Assembly (NCBI GenBank): GCA_012959985.1
Contig: DUCD01000036.1
Coordinates: forward strand, 1 to 34,766
Source of the DNA: Verrucomicrobiales bacterium
Lineage (GTDB): Bacteria; Verrucomicrobiota; Verrucomicrobiia; Limisphaerales; DUCD01
DNA length: 34,766 nt
Direction of reading: 5' to 3'
The position numbers and the translations under genes were made by a program. Position 1 is the first letter of the stretch. The number at the start of each line of letters is the position of its first letter. Below the pieces are notes generated by a model. It was not told where the DNA came from. It ran no database searches and saw only the letters and a list, made by a program, of their open reading frames with translations. Shown here piece after piece: positions 1 through 9,096 of the stretch.

Positions 1-3000
1 TGATTAAGATACCCCTCTGCGACTCCTGCTCCAGAGACAAATAGCTCTCCGGGAACCCCGATTGGCAAAAGGTTTCCTGCTGAATCGACCACCCGCAACG
101 CAGTATTTTGAATTGGTCGACCAATTGGGACAGCCTTCTCATCAAACTCATTCAATGGTATTTCGTAAACACAACAACCAACGACCGTTTCCGTTGGCCC
201 ATATTCGTTGATTACTCTAGCCTTAACTCCTCCTTGAATCCAAGGCGCCACAGAAGCCGATTTTAAGGCTTCACCCCCAAGGATCAGCACCCGGACACTC
301 TGTCGGGGTATGTTGTTAGATAGGGCAGAATTAAGTAGTTCCAAATGCGCTGGCGTGAGCTTGATCATCGTCAAATCTCGCCGCTGACCAATCAGGCCTG
401 CAAGACCCCTAACAGGATCGTCTGTCTGGTCAACCACGATAATACTCTGCGCACAGAGCATCGGCGGGAAAATGCTAGTCAAAGTTGCGTCGAAACTGAT
501 ACTCCCATGCAGAACCACTCCAGTGCCTTCGTTTAACTTGTAGAAATCTGAAGCCCAAAACGAGTAATTTGCGAACGCACTATGACTAATAACAACGCCC
601 TTCGGCTTGCCTGTAGAGCCTGACGTATACAAGAGGTATGCCGGATCGACTCCCTTACAGGTCGTTGGATAGGGGTTTGAACTGCCCTCCTTAAGTGGTT
701 TGGTCAGATCCGAGATCAGCTGTATTCGGGAATTTGTTGATTCCGAAAAGAATTCTTTTGTGATGGATCCATCTACCAAAATGGCATTCGCGTTACTGTC
801 TTCCTGTATCCACTGCGCCCGCTGCGCTGGTATTAGCGGATCGACGGGAATAAACACCATACCAGCACGCAACACACCAACCATCGCGGCAACCAGTTCC
901 ATCGAATGCGTAGCACACACGATAATCCTTGCGGATGGCCTCATCGCCATCATTTTCAGGTTGTCAGCAATCTGGGCCGACTTTACATCCAGCTCGCAAT
1001 ATTTGAGGAAATTACCGGCGTGCTCAATCGCCACATGCTGGGGGCTTGCCTTGAAGACTTCTTCGATCTTGTCGAGGATAGTCTCTGGAAAAGGTTTTGC
1101 ATCTCCTTCGATAAAGTTTTCAGCCTGGCGAGCGATATCGGCTGGCGATGCCGTCGGAAGGCATCTTGTACTCCCCTGCCTGGAATCAAAAGTTGCTCTG
1201 ATCATCGAAGCGAAGCCTTCTCCAAGACTTTTTGCCAGGTCAGCACTGGTGCGATCAGACTGAAAGATCAATTCCAGATAGTATCCTCCGTCCGCAACAG
1301 TAAAATTGCAGGTAAGTTCATATGCCGTATATCCCACCTGGGCCGGTAGCCAGCGTACTTTCGTTTCGGCCAGACCTTTAAGTTCACCAGGCTCATCAAA
1401 ATTAAAAACGACTGATACTAACGGATCTTTTTCGAACGCTCGCGACCGACTACCTAAGATGTCCATTATTTCAGCGTAAGGTAACGCCTGATGCTCATAG
1501 GCCTCGAGAAGGGCTCGACGCACGCTAGTGATGTATTCGCTTAGATTATTTCCTTGATAGTTGTCGATAAGAATTGGAAGCAGATGGGTGCAGTAGCCCA
1601 CTACTCCCATCGACTCCTTTGTTGGCCGACCGGCAACTGGAACCCCAACAGTGAGATCACTTTCACCGACCAACTTACCCAGCCAAAAACTGAAAAGCGC
1701 AAAAACGTACATAAACTCAGTGCATCCGACCTTCACAGCCTGGCTCTTTATTTTTTTTACCTCGGCCTCGGTAAATTTCTCGATAAAACGTCGAGCTATA
1801 TAACTAGGCTGGGCCGGTACGGGCAAATCTGCTGGGACAGAAACAGCCGTTCGAGCATTAGCCAATTTCGTTGCCCAAAAGTCCTTTTCCGAAGAAAAGT
1901 CCTGAGATTCAATATGCTGGAGATACTCAGAAAACTGCATAGTATTACGCGTAGGGAAGCGATCTGATTGCTGGTATCGCTCAAGGATCTCTCTGAACAG
2001 GAGGTTTAAAGAGATGCCATCCAGCGCAAAGTGATGACCAACTAACCGCAAGACAGCTTTGTTATTTTCGATTATTGCCAGAAAACCAAAAAGCAAGGGG
2101 CCCCTGTTAAGGTCAAACTCAATATCCAATGGCTGGTCGCGCCACTTAACAAATTCATCATTATTGTCAGTATTCGAAAACTCGCCCACCGTCTCAAATT
2201 TTGGAGTCTCCCCTTTATTACTTAATTCACCGTTTTCTGCTCCCGGTACTAGCGTCAGCGCATCGTGCGCCGCCACTGTCTCCAAAAAAGCCGTTTTCAG
2301 CCGTTCCTGACATATTGGTCCTTTGAGCTCGATTGCCCCTCCTACTTGGTAAGCCTTACTACCCGTCGCACTAATTTTGGTAAGGGTTTGTAGTTGTCGT
2401 TGGGCCGTGCTCATAGTCATCGCTGAAGCCCGGCTGATCATTTGCCCATCTTTTGCGTTTTCTTTTCCCGTTTTTCTGAGAAAACCTCCATTTCTCAGTT
2501 CAGCCGCACTGTCGGAAACGCGATCGATTATTTCACTGATGTCCTGATCTGAATGCGCTGTTGACAAAAAGTAATTTCGCCACTCCCAGATAAACACGCC
2601 CTTTTCCATTAGATGATAAAAAAGGAGTTCGAGGTTCTCTTTAAATTCAAAGCGAAAGAGCGATCCAAAGTTGACCACTGAAATTGGCATCTGTTCGATT
2701 TCAAAAAACTGATTCAGTTGGGTTTTTAGGTATTCTGTTCTATTGTTCAAGTTCTCCTGCAACTTTGGACCACTCTTTTTTAGGTGCTCAAGGGTAGCAA
2801 GAGTCGTCGCCATTACCAGAGGATGCTGGCAAAATGTACCGCCGAAAATAATTCGCTCAACACCGGGGTAAGAGCTATCTCCGTACGACCACGCACCTCC
2901 ATCGATTGGATCCATCAACCCGTTCCGTCCGGCGACTACGCCGATTGGCAGTCCACCACCGATCACTTTTCCATAGGTCGCGATATCGGCTTCAACCCCA

Positions 3001-4472
3001 AACCAGCCTTGCGCTCCTTGCTGATGAACCCGAAACCCAGTGATCATCTCATCAAATACCAGTAATGCTCCCACCTCGCGAGTGAGGGTGCGCAGTTCCT
3101 CTAAAAACTTTCGAGGTTGCAAATCAGGCCGTCGACTCTGGACTGGCTCCACCAGTACAGCAGCAATATCGCTGCCAAACTTACGGATCTCCTCCAGGCT
3201 GCCTTCCTCGCCGTATTCCAGAATAATGAGATCTTGAACGGCAGCGGTCGGAATGCCAGCTGAAGCGGGTCGAGTCGCATTCGATCCGGCCGTTGCATGG
3301 GCCACACCCATCACATTGTCGGCATGCCCATGATACGACCCCTGGAACATAACAATTTTTCCCCGCCCGGTCGCGGCGCGCGCCAGACGGATTGCGGCCA
3401 TAACGGCCTCTGTTCCACTGTTGGTGAATGTAAATCGCTCCATGCCGGTAAGTTCCGCTAAAAGGGCAGCGACCTCAGTGACTTCCGGTGGCCGTGGCCC
3501 AAGTTCCATAGCATCGGGGAACCTTTTACGAATTACCTCATCAATGAAGTGTGGATGATGACCGAAGAGAGTTACCCCTTGACCCATGGTGATGTCTATG
3601 TATTCGTTCCCGTCTATATCCCAAATATGCGAACCTGATGCCCTTGCCCCTACGATGGGATAGAGCATTTCCTTTGTCGTAAAACGGAACCCCACAGACG
3701 CACGACTATCGGCCAAAGTTTTCCTTGATTTCGCTGCAAGATTCTTTGACTGGACAGTACGGCGGGTATAACGCTCGATCAGCGCCTCAAGATGCGCGTG
3801 CTGCTTTTCAGTCAAACCACGAGCTCTGATCTCAAGCGGCTGTAACAGCATTTGCGGTCGGACCGAACCATCACTCTGTGGCTCAGCTTTAGGAATGTCA
3901 CTATCGAGAGATTGAGTGTGATTCACCTTTTCAACTGCAGTCGATCTGGTAGGCGATAGGTTGACTGTTACCGCCTGGGGATCCCCGGGCACCGTTTGAG
4001 CAAGAAAGGCAAGTTGTTTCTCGAGAAGGGTTGTAATGACTCGAGAGGCACCGTCAATCTGAGTACTCAAAAGTTCTTTTAGCTCTTCTGAAATGCCCAC
4101 CCCATCTAGGGGCGGCAACGCAACACTAAACCCATCCTTCTTTTTATCGTTAGCCGTGGTTAAATCAAGAGATGACGACGGTCTCCCTGACTCCGGCGAG
4201 GGAGCAAGTATGCTTTTCTCAATGTGGTCAACGAGTGATTCCAGATTGGTCAGTTCCTCAAAAAACATCGGAAGTTTCAGCTGAAGACCCCATTTCTCCT
4301 CAACTGTCTTTTGAAGTTCCATGAGAACCAGTGAGTTGGCCCCCATCTCGAGGAAAGGTCTTGTCAACGCATCGTGCTCAGGCACATTGGGCAACACCTC
4401 CTCTATGAGAGCGCTTAGCTGATGAATAATTCTATTTCGCTCCTGCGAGCCCGGTTGACTTGTAATACTCAT
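1..4472 (-). CDS. Hybrid PKS/NRPS megasynthase, N-terminal part (ACP - linker - class III PLP aminotransferase - condensation - adenylation), continuing past window position 1
   Basis: Not in the ORF track, probably because it is open at the window edge. Manual reverse-strand translation: ATG at 4472..4470 (MSITSQPGSQERNRIIHQLSALIEEVLP); ACP motif FLEMGANSLVLMEL; aminotransferase STKEMLYPIVG, GNEYIDITMGQGVTLFGHHP, ADIATYGKVIGGGLPIG; C-domain HHFALDGIS; A-domain AYLLYTSGSTGKPKG and NEYGPTE. Motif anchors near 4346, 2942, 2036 and 650 are all in the same frame as the ATG. Confidence 0.93.
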   Translation of the reverse strand, partial: MSITSQPGSQERNRIIHQLSALIEEVLPNVPEHDALTRPFLEMGANSLVLMELQKTVEEKWGLQLKLPMFFEELTNLESLVDHIEKSILAPSPESGRPSSSLDLTTANDKKKDGFSVALPPLDGVGISEELKELLSTQIDGASRVITTLLEKQLAFLAQTVPGDPQAVTVNLSPTRSTAVEKVNHTQSLDSDIPKAEPQSDGSVRPQMLLQPLEIRARGLTEKQHAHLEALIERYTRRTVQSKNLAAKSRKTLADSRASVGFRFTTKEMLYPIVGARASGSHIWDIDGNEYIDITMGQGVTLFGHHPHFIDEVIRKRFPDAMELGPRPPEVTEVAALLAELTGMERFTFTNSGTEAVMAAIRLARAATGRGKIVMFQGSYHGHADNVMGVAHATAGSNATRPASAGIPTAAVQDLIILEYGEEGSLEEIRKFGSDIAAVLVEPVQSRRPDLQPRKFLEELRTLTREVGALLVFDEMITGFRVHQQGAQGWFGVEADIATYGKVIGGGLPIGVVAGRNGLMDPIDGGAWSYGDSSYPGVERIIFGGTFCQHPLVMATTLATLEHLKKSGPKLQENLNNRTEYLKTQLNQFFEIEQMPISVVNFGSLFRFEFKENLELLFYHLMEKGVFIWEWRNYFLSTAHSDQDISEIIDRVSDSAAELRNGGFLRKTGKENAKDGQMISRASAMTMSTAQRQLQTLTKISATGSKAYQVGGAIELKGPICQERLKTAFLETVAAHDALTLVPGAENGELSNKGETPKFETVGEFSNTDNNDEFVKWRDQPLDIEFDLNRGPLLFGFLAIIENNKAVLRLVGHHFALDGISLNLLFREILERYQQSDRFPTRNTMQFSEYLQHIESQDFSSEKDFWATKLANARTAVSVPADLPVPAQPSYIARRFIEKFTEAEVKKIKSQAVKVGCTEFMYVFALFSFWLGKLVGESDLTVGVPVAGRPTKESMGVVGYCTHLLPILIDNYQGNNLSEYITSVRRALLEAYEHQALPYAEIMDILGSRSRAFEKDPLVSVVFNFDEPGELKGLAETKVRWLPAQVGYTAYELTCNFTVADGGYYLELIFQSDRTSADLAKSLGEGFASMIRATFDSRQGSTRCLPTASPADIARQAENFIEGDAKPFPETILDKIEEVFKASPQHVAIEHAGNFLKYCELDVKSAQIADNLKMMAMRPSARIIVCATHSMELVAAMVGVLRAGMVFIPVDPLIPAQRAQWIQEDSNANAILVDGSITKEFFSESTNSRIQLISDLTKPLKEGSSNPYPTTCKGVDPAYLLYTSGSTGKPKGVVISHSAFANYSFWASDFYKLNEGTGVVLHGSISFDATLTSIFPPMLCAQSIIVVDQTDDPVRGLAGLIGQRRDLTMIKLTPAHLELLNSALSNNIPRQSVRVLILGGEALKSASVAPWIQGGVKARVINEYGPTETVVGCCVYEIPLNEFDEKAVPIGRPIQNTALRVVDSAGNLLPIGVPGELFVSGAGVAEGYLN

Positions 4473-4499
4473 CGCCTCAAGTTACCTATAAGTGTGTGG

Positions 4500-5648
4500 T
4501 TACCATGGCTGAACGCGAGCGACACGTCCATGTCTCGAGCCTGGTGAATTTTCAAAGGGTGCCAAGTAAATCCACCCCTCTGCAAAGACGCCGCCCATGA
4601 ATCCGCCAGTTAATCTGTCTACTTCCCGAATGTCCCGAAAGGACCAAGCGCGGGAAGAAATTGAATCTATTTCAGTATCCATTTTTGTAAGCAGGCCATG
4701 ATAGACCTCCCCATCCAAACAGTGGGGGATGAAATAAACAGCTTCACCGACGGCTATAGCACCAAAAAATCCGCGGCTTTGAGGATGAAACACTTCTGCA
4801 TCTACGAAGTGCCAGTCACTATTCGCTATGTCGCTGCCAGGGGAAGCATGACCAATAGCGACCAGACCCGATCGATCACGGCCATCAAAGTATGGTGCCA
4901 GGTATATCGAATCACCCAGTGATGTGCCGCCGACAAACCCGCGCGCGCGCGGATTAATTCCTTCTAGATCAATAAAGCTCCATGAATCAGGGTCAGCAAA
5001 TAGTCCCGAAGTTTGATATTGAACTAAATTGCCATGAAAAGCTCGGTCTTCCCTTGCGTAGGGTACAAAAATTATAGAGCCCTTATGAAAGATTGCGCCA
5101 TGAAACCCTCGTAAAGACGACCCAAGTTCAGACACGTCAAAAAATTCCCAGGACCCTGGCTCGGAAAATCCACCCGCTACGTCATATCTCGTAACCAGTC
5201 CACTATAGTCGTCTAAGGCGGTGCGGTAGGGAGCAAAGTAAAGATGCTTCCCATCGAAGGCTCCACTAACGAAACCCCTACTGCCACCGTCAAACTGTTG
5301 TGTATCTTGGAAATCCCAAGAACTAGGATCTGTGAATGCGTTGGTAGTATCGTACCTTGAAACGACCCCGTGAAAATCACGATTGCAGTGCGGAATTAAA
5401 TACAAGAATCGGCCATCAAAAAGAGCGCCAATATACCCCCCACTTCGGCGATCTAGTGTTTCTGTATCGAAAAAACTCCAGCTCTGTGGGTCGCAAAAGT
5501 CCTTCTTGAGATCAAACCGTACAACTTCACCAAAGAAACTATCATTGTTTAGGGGTATGAAATAAAGATAGTTGCCGTCGGAAACCGCGGACGAATAACC
5601 ACGAGCGCCGTTCTTAAGTCCCTCAAGATCGAAAACCTCAATCGACAT
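4500..5648 (-). CDS. Seven-repeat protein (about 54 aa units), putative seven-bladed beta-propeller, unknown function, inside the biosynthetic operon
   Basis: 382 aa ORF, ATG at 5648. Repeat pattern [F-x-D-x(5-8)-RGF/GGF-x-GA-x-F-DG-x-LYFIPY ... HG-x-V-x-RYD ... F-x-DP-x-SW] recurs seven times. Confidence 0.85.
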   Translation of the reverse strand: MSIEVFDLEGLKNGARGYSSAVSDGNYLYFIPLNNDSFFGEVVRFDLKKDFCDPQSWSFFDTETLDRRSGGYIGALFDGRFLYLIPHCNRDFHGVVSRYDTTNAFTDPSSWDFQDTQQFDGGSRGFVSGAFDGKHLYFAPYRTALDDYSGLVTRYDVAGGFSEPGSWEFFDVSELGSSLRGFHGAIFHKGSIIFVPYAREDRAFHGNLVQYQTSGLFADPDSWSFIDLEGINPRARGFVGGTSLGDSIYLAPYFDGRDRSGLVAIGHASPGSDIANSDWHFVDAEVFHPQSRGFFGAIAVGEAVYFIPHCLDGEVYHGLLTKMDTEIDSISSRAWSFRDIREVDRLTGGFMGGVFAEGWIYLAPFENSPGSRHGRVARVQPW

Positions 5649-5663
5649 TCTTAAGCCACCTTT

Positions 5664-6857
5664 TTAGAGCGTGACAGCTTGTCCGAGGGGTACGGAAACC
5701 GGGAGCGCAAGGTTAGAAATATCCAATTCCAGATAACTGGGTGGCGGGTTCACATCATGGAGATCATTTTCCAAGGTAAGAAGGCTGCCCTCCCGGGAAA
5801 CCTCGACAAAACGGCTGAACTTATATGTCATGTACATCATCCGATTGCGATCGGTTTCAACGAACCCTGCCTGAAGACGAACTCCTGCCTGTTTTGCATA
5901 ACCCCGTATTAAATTTATCAGCACATTCCCAATTCCACGGGCCATGACACGACAGGACATTAAAAGGAGCTTTATTTGCCAGACCTCGTCCGTAAATTCA
6001 ATCAAGACCAGGCCGATCTTTCCATAACTACCATAACGGTCCTCGAGACCCGCTATCCAGAAGAGATGGTTACTTGAATCTAAAAGTTGACTTAATTCCT
6101 CGTAAGAAAAAGTCAGGCCGGTGGTATTCAACTGATTGGTTCGAACGGTAAGCTCTTCTGCCCTCTGGAGATCACCAACGGTCGCACTAGCAACCCGCAA
6201 ACGCATTTGAAGTGAGGCCAGAAACTTCTCTTTCGGACCCTCAAATCTTTCTTCGTTTTCGTTCCTCTTCGCATCACTCATGTACATCTGGCGACGCGTC
6301 GCAGAGTCTTGGGTAATAAAGCGCGGACGAATTGCTCTCAGGCTTTCAATAGACCTTTTGTCACGTGAATCCACGCACGTAACATCCGGGCAGTTAAATT
6401 TCACCTCATCTCTTTCGAATGCCTGATCATCAACAAACGCGAGTGCATCCAAGCCGATATTCAGCTTCTCAGCGATAACACCCAGGGCATCAGATTTAGC
6501 ACCCCACCCAATCTGGGGATACAAAAAATATTCTGCAAGCCCCGACGCTTTCAAACGTTCCATCGCCATTTCAAAAGAATTACGGCTAGCGATTGAATGC
6601 AATATGCCCACTTGATCCAATTCAATAATTACCGCCCTTATTTCAAGCCTAACTGCGACGCTTGAATCCTCCAGTAGGGTTCCATCCCAGACCGTATCAT
6701 CCAGGTCCCACACCACACACTTCACCAAGTTCTTCAACCTAAATTTCTCCGTATTGGGAACCAAACCACTTCGCTTGAAGCCTTTGGTTTTTCGAATCCG
6801 TCTTGGACGTCTATTTGACGTTGGCGCGGGAATTCTTCCGATATTGCATAGTCGCAT
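5664..6857 (-). CDS. FkbH-like HAD-superfamily protein (glyceryl-ACP formation for hydroxymalonyl/methoxymalonyl-ACP)
   Basis: Motif VVWDLDDTVWDGTLLED, FVDDQAFERDEV, and C-terminal acyltransferase-like region (RTNQLNTTGLTFSYEEL, DRYGSYGKIGLVLI, LLMSCRVMARGIGNVLI, FVETDRNRMMYMTYKF) typical of FkbH proteins. The true start may lie downstream of 6857, since the ORF overlaps the upstream gene by 47 bp. Confidence 0.9.
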   Translation of the reverse strand: MRLCNIGRIPAPTSNRRPRRIRKTKGFKRSGLVPNTEKFRLKNLVKCVVWDLDDTVWDGTLLEDSSVAVRLEIRAVIIELDQVGILHSIASRNSFEMAMERLKASGLAEYFLYPQIGWGAKSDALGVIAEKLNIGLDALAFVDDQAFERDEVKFNCPDVTCVDSRDKRSIESLRAIRPRFITQDSATRRQMYMSDAKRNENEERFEGPKEKFLASLQMRLRVASATVGDLQRAEELTVRTNQLNTTGLTFSYEELSQLLDSSNHLFWIAGLEDRYGSYGKIGLVLIEFTDEVWQIKLLLMSCRVMARGIGNVLINLIRGYAKQAGVRLQAGFVETDRNRMMYMTYKFSRFVEVSREGSLLTLENDLHDVNPPPSYLELDISNLALPVSVPLGQAVTL

Positions 6858-7995
6858 GGCGCGAAATGATTATCTGTTGAATCTGATTAGATCCTTCAAT
6901 GATCTCCATGACCTTTGCATCACGGAAAAAACGTTCAACGTGTCCGCTGCTTGAGCAGCCGAGGCCACCGAGAATCTGGACCGCATCACGGGACGCACTT
7001 GCGGCATGTTGAGACGCGAAATACTTTGCAATGGAGGTCTCCATGATGACTTGGGGATCCTGCTTTTGTTTCAAGTCGGCCGCCTGAAGACACAATCCCC
7101 GAGCTGCTCGATTGCCCACAAGCATGTTCGCTAGCATTTGCTGGATCAATTGGTGCTCACTCAGCGTCTTCCCGAACTGCTTGCGTTCTAAAGAATGCTG
7201 CATCGCAATCTGTAGACATCCTTCTGCCAGACCAACACAACCCCACGCAATACAAAATCGTCCATGATCCAAGGCAGTGCCAGCTACATGGGAAAATCCG
7301 AAACCTGGCTGCCCCAACATGCATTCAATCGGAACCTCGCAATCGTCGAACTGCAAATCTGCCAGTTCCGCCGCCCGAAACCCCAGCATATCCTTGACTG
7401 GCCGAATTTGCAGGCCACTAGTGTTACGCGGTACTAGAAAAGCGGTCGGCTTGTCCTCTAGGCGTGCAACAACCACAAAGAGATCCGCGATCTGGCCATA
7501 AGTAATCCACTGTTTCTGGCCATTGATTCTTATATTAGTTCCCGACTGTACGGCCTGACACTGGATACTTCCAGCGTCGCTACCGACCTCAGGTTCTGTA
7601 AGTGCAAATGCCCCTAGTGTTTGGCCAGATGCCAAGCCTGGCAATAGCCGAGTTTTCTGCTCCGAAGTCCCCCACCGGGCCACAGACTGAATCGCCATTC
7701 CATGCACCGTCGGCAGGCCTAGCAACGAACTGCTGGCCGACCCAATCTCTTCGCAGAAGGCCCCCCAAAGGAATGGATCCATATCCTGCCCGCCGTACTC
7801 CCTCGGTGCGAGCGCACCCAACCAGCCTTTGCCCGCCAATTCGGCTATCACCCCCCTGTCCATTGTTTGACTCTCGTCCCAAGCGACTGCATTTGGCCTG
7901 ACATTAATGCGGACAAAATCCCGAAATTGATCGACGACTGCTTTTTGTCCGTCATCTAGTGGATCAAACACTCGATTCCCCATTTTTCCGTTCAA
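6811..7995 (-). CDS. Acyl-CoA dehydrogenase family protein (FkbI-like)
   Basis: ACAD signatures: FALTEPEVGSDAGSIQCQA, INGQKQWITYGQIADLFVVVARLED, ERKQFGKTLSEHQLIQQMLANM, DAVQILGGLGCSSSGHVERFFRDAKVMEIIEGSNQIQQIIISR. Confidence 0.92.
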   Translation of the reverse strand: MNGKMGNRVFDPLDDGQKAVVDQFRDFVRINVRPNAVAWDESQTMDRGVIAELAGKGWLGALAPREYGGQDMDPFLWGAFCEEIGSASSSLLGLPTVHGMAIQSVARWGTSEQKTRLLPGLASGQTLGAFALTEPEVGSDAGSIQCQAVQSGTNIRINGQKQWITYGQIADLFVVVARLEDKPTAFLVPRNTSGLQIRPVKDMLGFRAAELADLQFDDCEVPIECMLGQPGFGFSHVAGTALDHGRFCIAWGCVGLAEGCLQIAMQHSLERKQFGKTLSEHQLIQQMLANMLVGNRAARGLCLQAADLKQKQDPQVIMETSIAKYFASQHAASASRDAVQILGGLGCSSSGHVERFFRDAKVMEIIEGSNQIQQIIISRHATMQYRKNSRANVK

Positions 7996-8221
7996 TGAAT
8001 CCCGCGATCGCCTCTAGCGATTTGAAATTATCGAAATCAAGATCCTCATTGGAGATGGACAGCCCATATTCGGACTCAATGTGGAGGACCAACTGCATAG
8101 CAAATAACGAGTTTACCAAGCCCGATCCAAACAAATCTTGATCGACCGGCACATCGGGATCTGAAACAAACTGACCTAGAAACCCCCTTATATCGGAAAC
8201 AACGTTCTCTTGATTTATCAA
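7964..8221 (-). CDS. Stand-alone acyl carrier protein (FkbJ-like, extender-unit carrier)
   Basis: 85 aa with phosphopantetheine-site-like motif DLFGSGLVNSLFAMQLVLHIESEYG; sits between the ACAD and the 3-hydroxyacyl-CoA dehydrogenase genes; 4-nt overlap with the upstream gene. Confidence 0.85.
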   Translation of the reverse strand: MINQENVVSDIRGFLGQFVSDPDVPVDQDLFGSGLVNSLFAMQLVLHIESEYGLSISNEDLDFDNFKSLEAIAGFIERKNGESSV

Positions 8222-9096
8222 TTTACTTTTCTACCATAGTTATAAAAACCTGAATTGCTCTTTCTTCCTAGAAGACCCGCATCAACCATTCGTTTCAATA
8301 AGGGGGCAGGCCGATACTTACTATCAGCAAATGATTCGTGCAACACTTCTATTGAATAAAGGATTGTGTCTAAGCCAATAAGATCCGCGGTTTCAAGCGG
8401 GCCCATCTTATGGCCAAAGCAACTCTTAAATATCTCGTCCACATCCTCGGCAGTTGACACCCCATCTTGCAAGACCAGCACTGCCTCGTTGATAGTCAGC
8501 ATGAGCACCCGATTAGATACAAACCCGGGAGAATCGTTAACCAAAATACCGTGTTTTCCGAGTTGTGCGAGAAACTCCCGGGCCGTAGAGATAGTCTCTT
8601 CCGTTGTCCAGTGGCCCCGAATCATTTCTACCGTTTTTTTCATAGGGACTGGATTCATGAAGTGTATTCCCAGTAATCGCTTTGGCGCTGGAATTAGTGA
8701 GCCCAGTCTTGTAATCGAGAAACAAGAGGTATTCGCTGCGATCACAGTTGTGGCCGCCAGATTTTCCCCCACGCATCGATAGACCTCTTTTTTAATTTCA
8801 ATTTTCTCGGTGGCGTTCTCCACAAGAAAATCCACTTCACTTATTTCGGCGTAATCTGTAGTGAACCGGATTTTCTCGATAATCTCCTCCGGTGGGCTGG
8901 CAGCACTCGACCCTGATTCCTTATTAAACATGCCTTTAAATCTCAGACTTTGCTGAATACCGGTTTTGCAGGACTTTAGAATTTCCTCGCTAATGTCAAC
9001 CAGTACGACCTCCAACCCTTCTGCTGCCGCATTCTCTGCGAGACCGGCACCCATAACTCCAGCCCCGATCACACCTAATCTTTCTATTCGACTCAT
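8218..9096 (-). CDS. 3-hydroxyacyl-CoA dehydrogenase family protein (FkbK-like)
   Basis: N-terminal Rossmann motif LGVIGAGVMGAGLAENAAAEG; FLVENATEKIEIKKEVY, ANTSCFSITRL, GIHFMNPVPMKKTVE, NDSPGFVSNRVLM, GPLETADLIGLDT, GRKSNSGFYNY. Confidence 0.92.
   Translation of the reverse strand: MSRIERLGVIGAGVMGAGLAENAAAEGLEVVLVDISEEILKSCKTGIQQSLRFKGMFNKESGSSAASPPEEIIEKIRFTTDYAEISEVDFLVENATEKIEIKKEVYRCVGENLAATTVIAANTSCFSITRLGSLIPAPKRLLGIHFMNPVPMKKTVEMIRGHWTTEETISTAREFLAQLGKHGILVNDSPGFVSNRVLMLTINEAVLVLQDGVSTAEDVDEIFKSCFGHKMGPLETADLIGLDTILYSIEVLHESFADSKYRPAPLLKRMVDAGLLGRKSNSGFYNYGRKVN

Noticed and set aside
700-1263. 187 aa plus-strand ORF, one of many 60-208 aa plus-strand ORFs across 345..32119 (e.g. 24782..25408)
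   Set aside because: All lie antisense to strongly supported PKS/NRPS coding sequence, show no recognisable domain, and have composition typical of shadow ORFs.
7589-7882. 97 aa minus-strand ORF inside the acyl-CoA dehydrogenase gene
   Set aside because: Out-of-frame overlap with a well supported ACAD coding sequence; no independent evidence.
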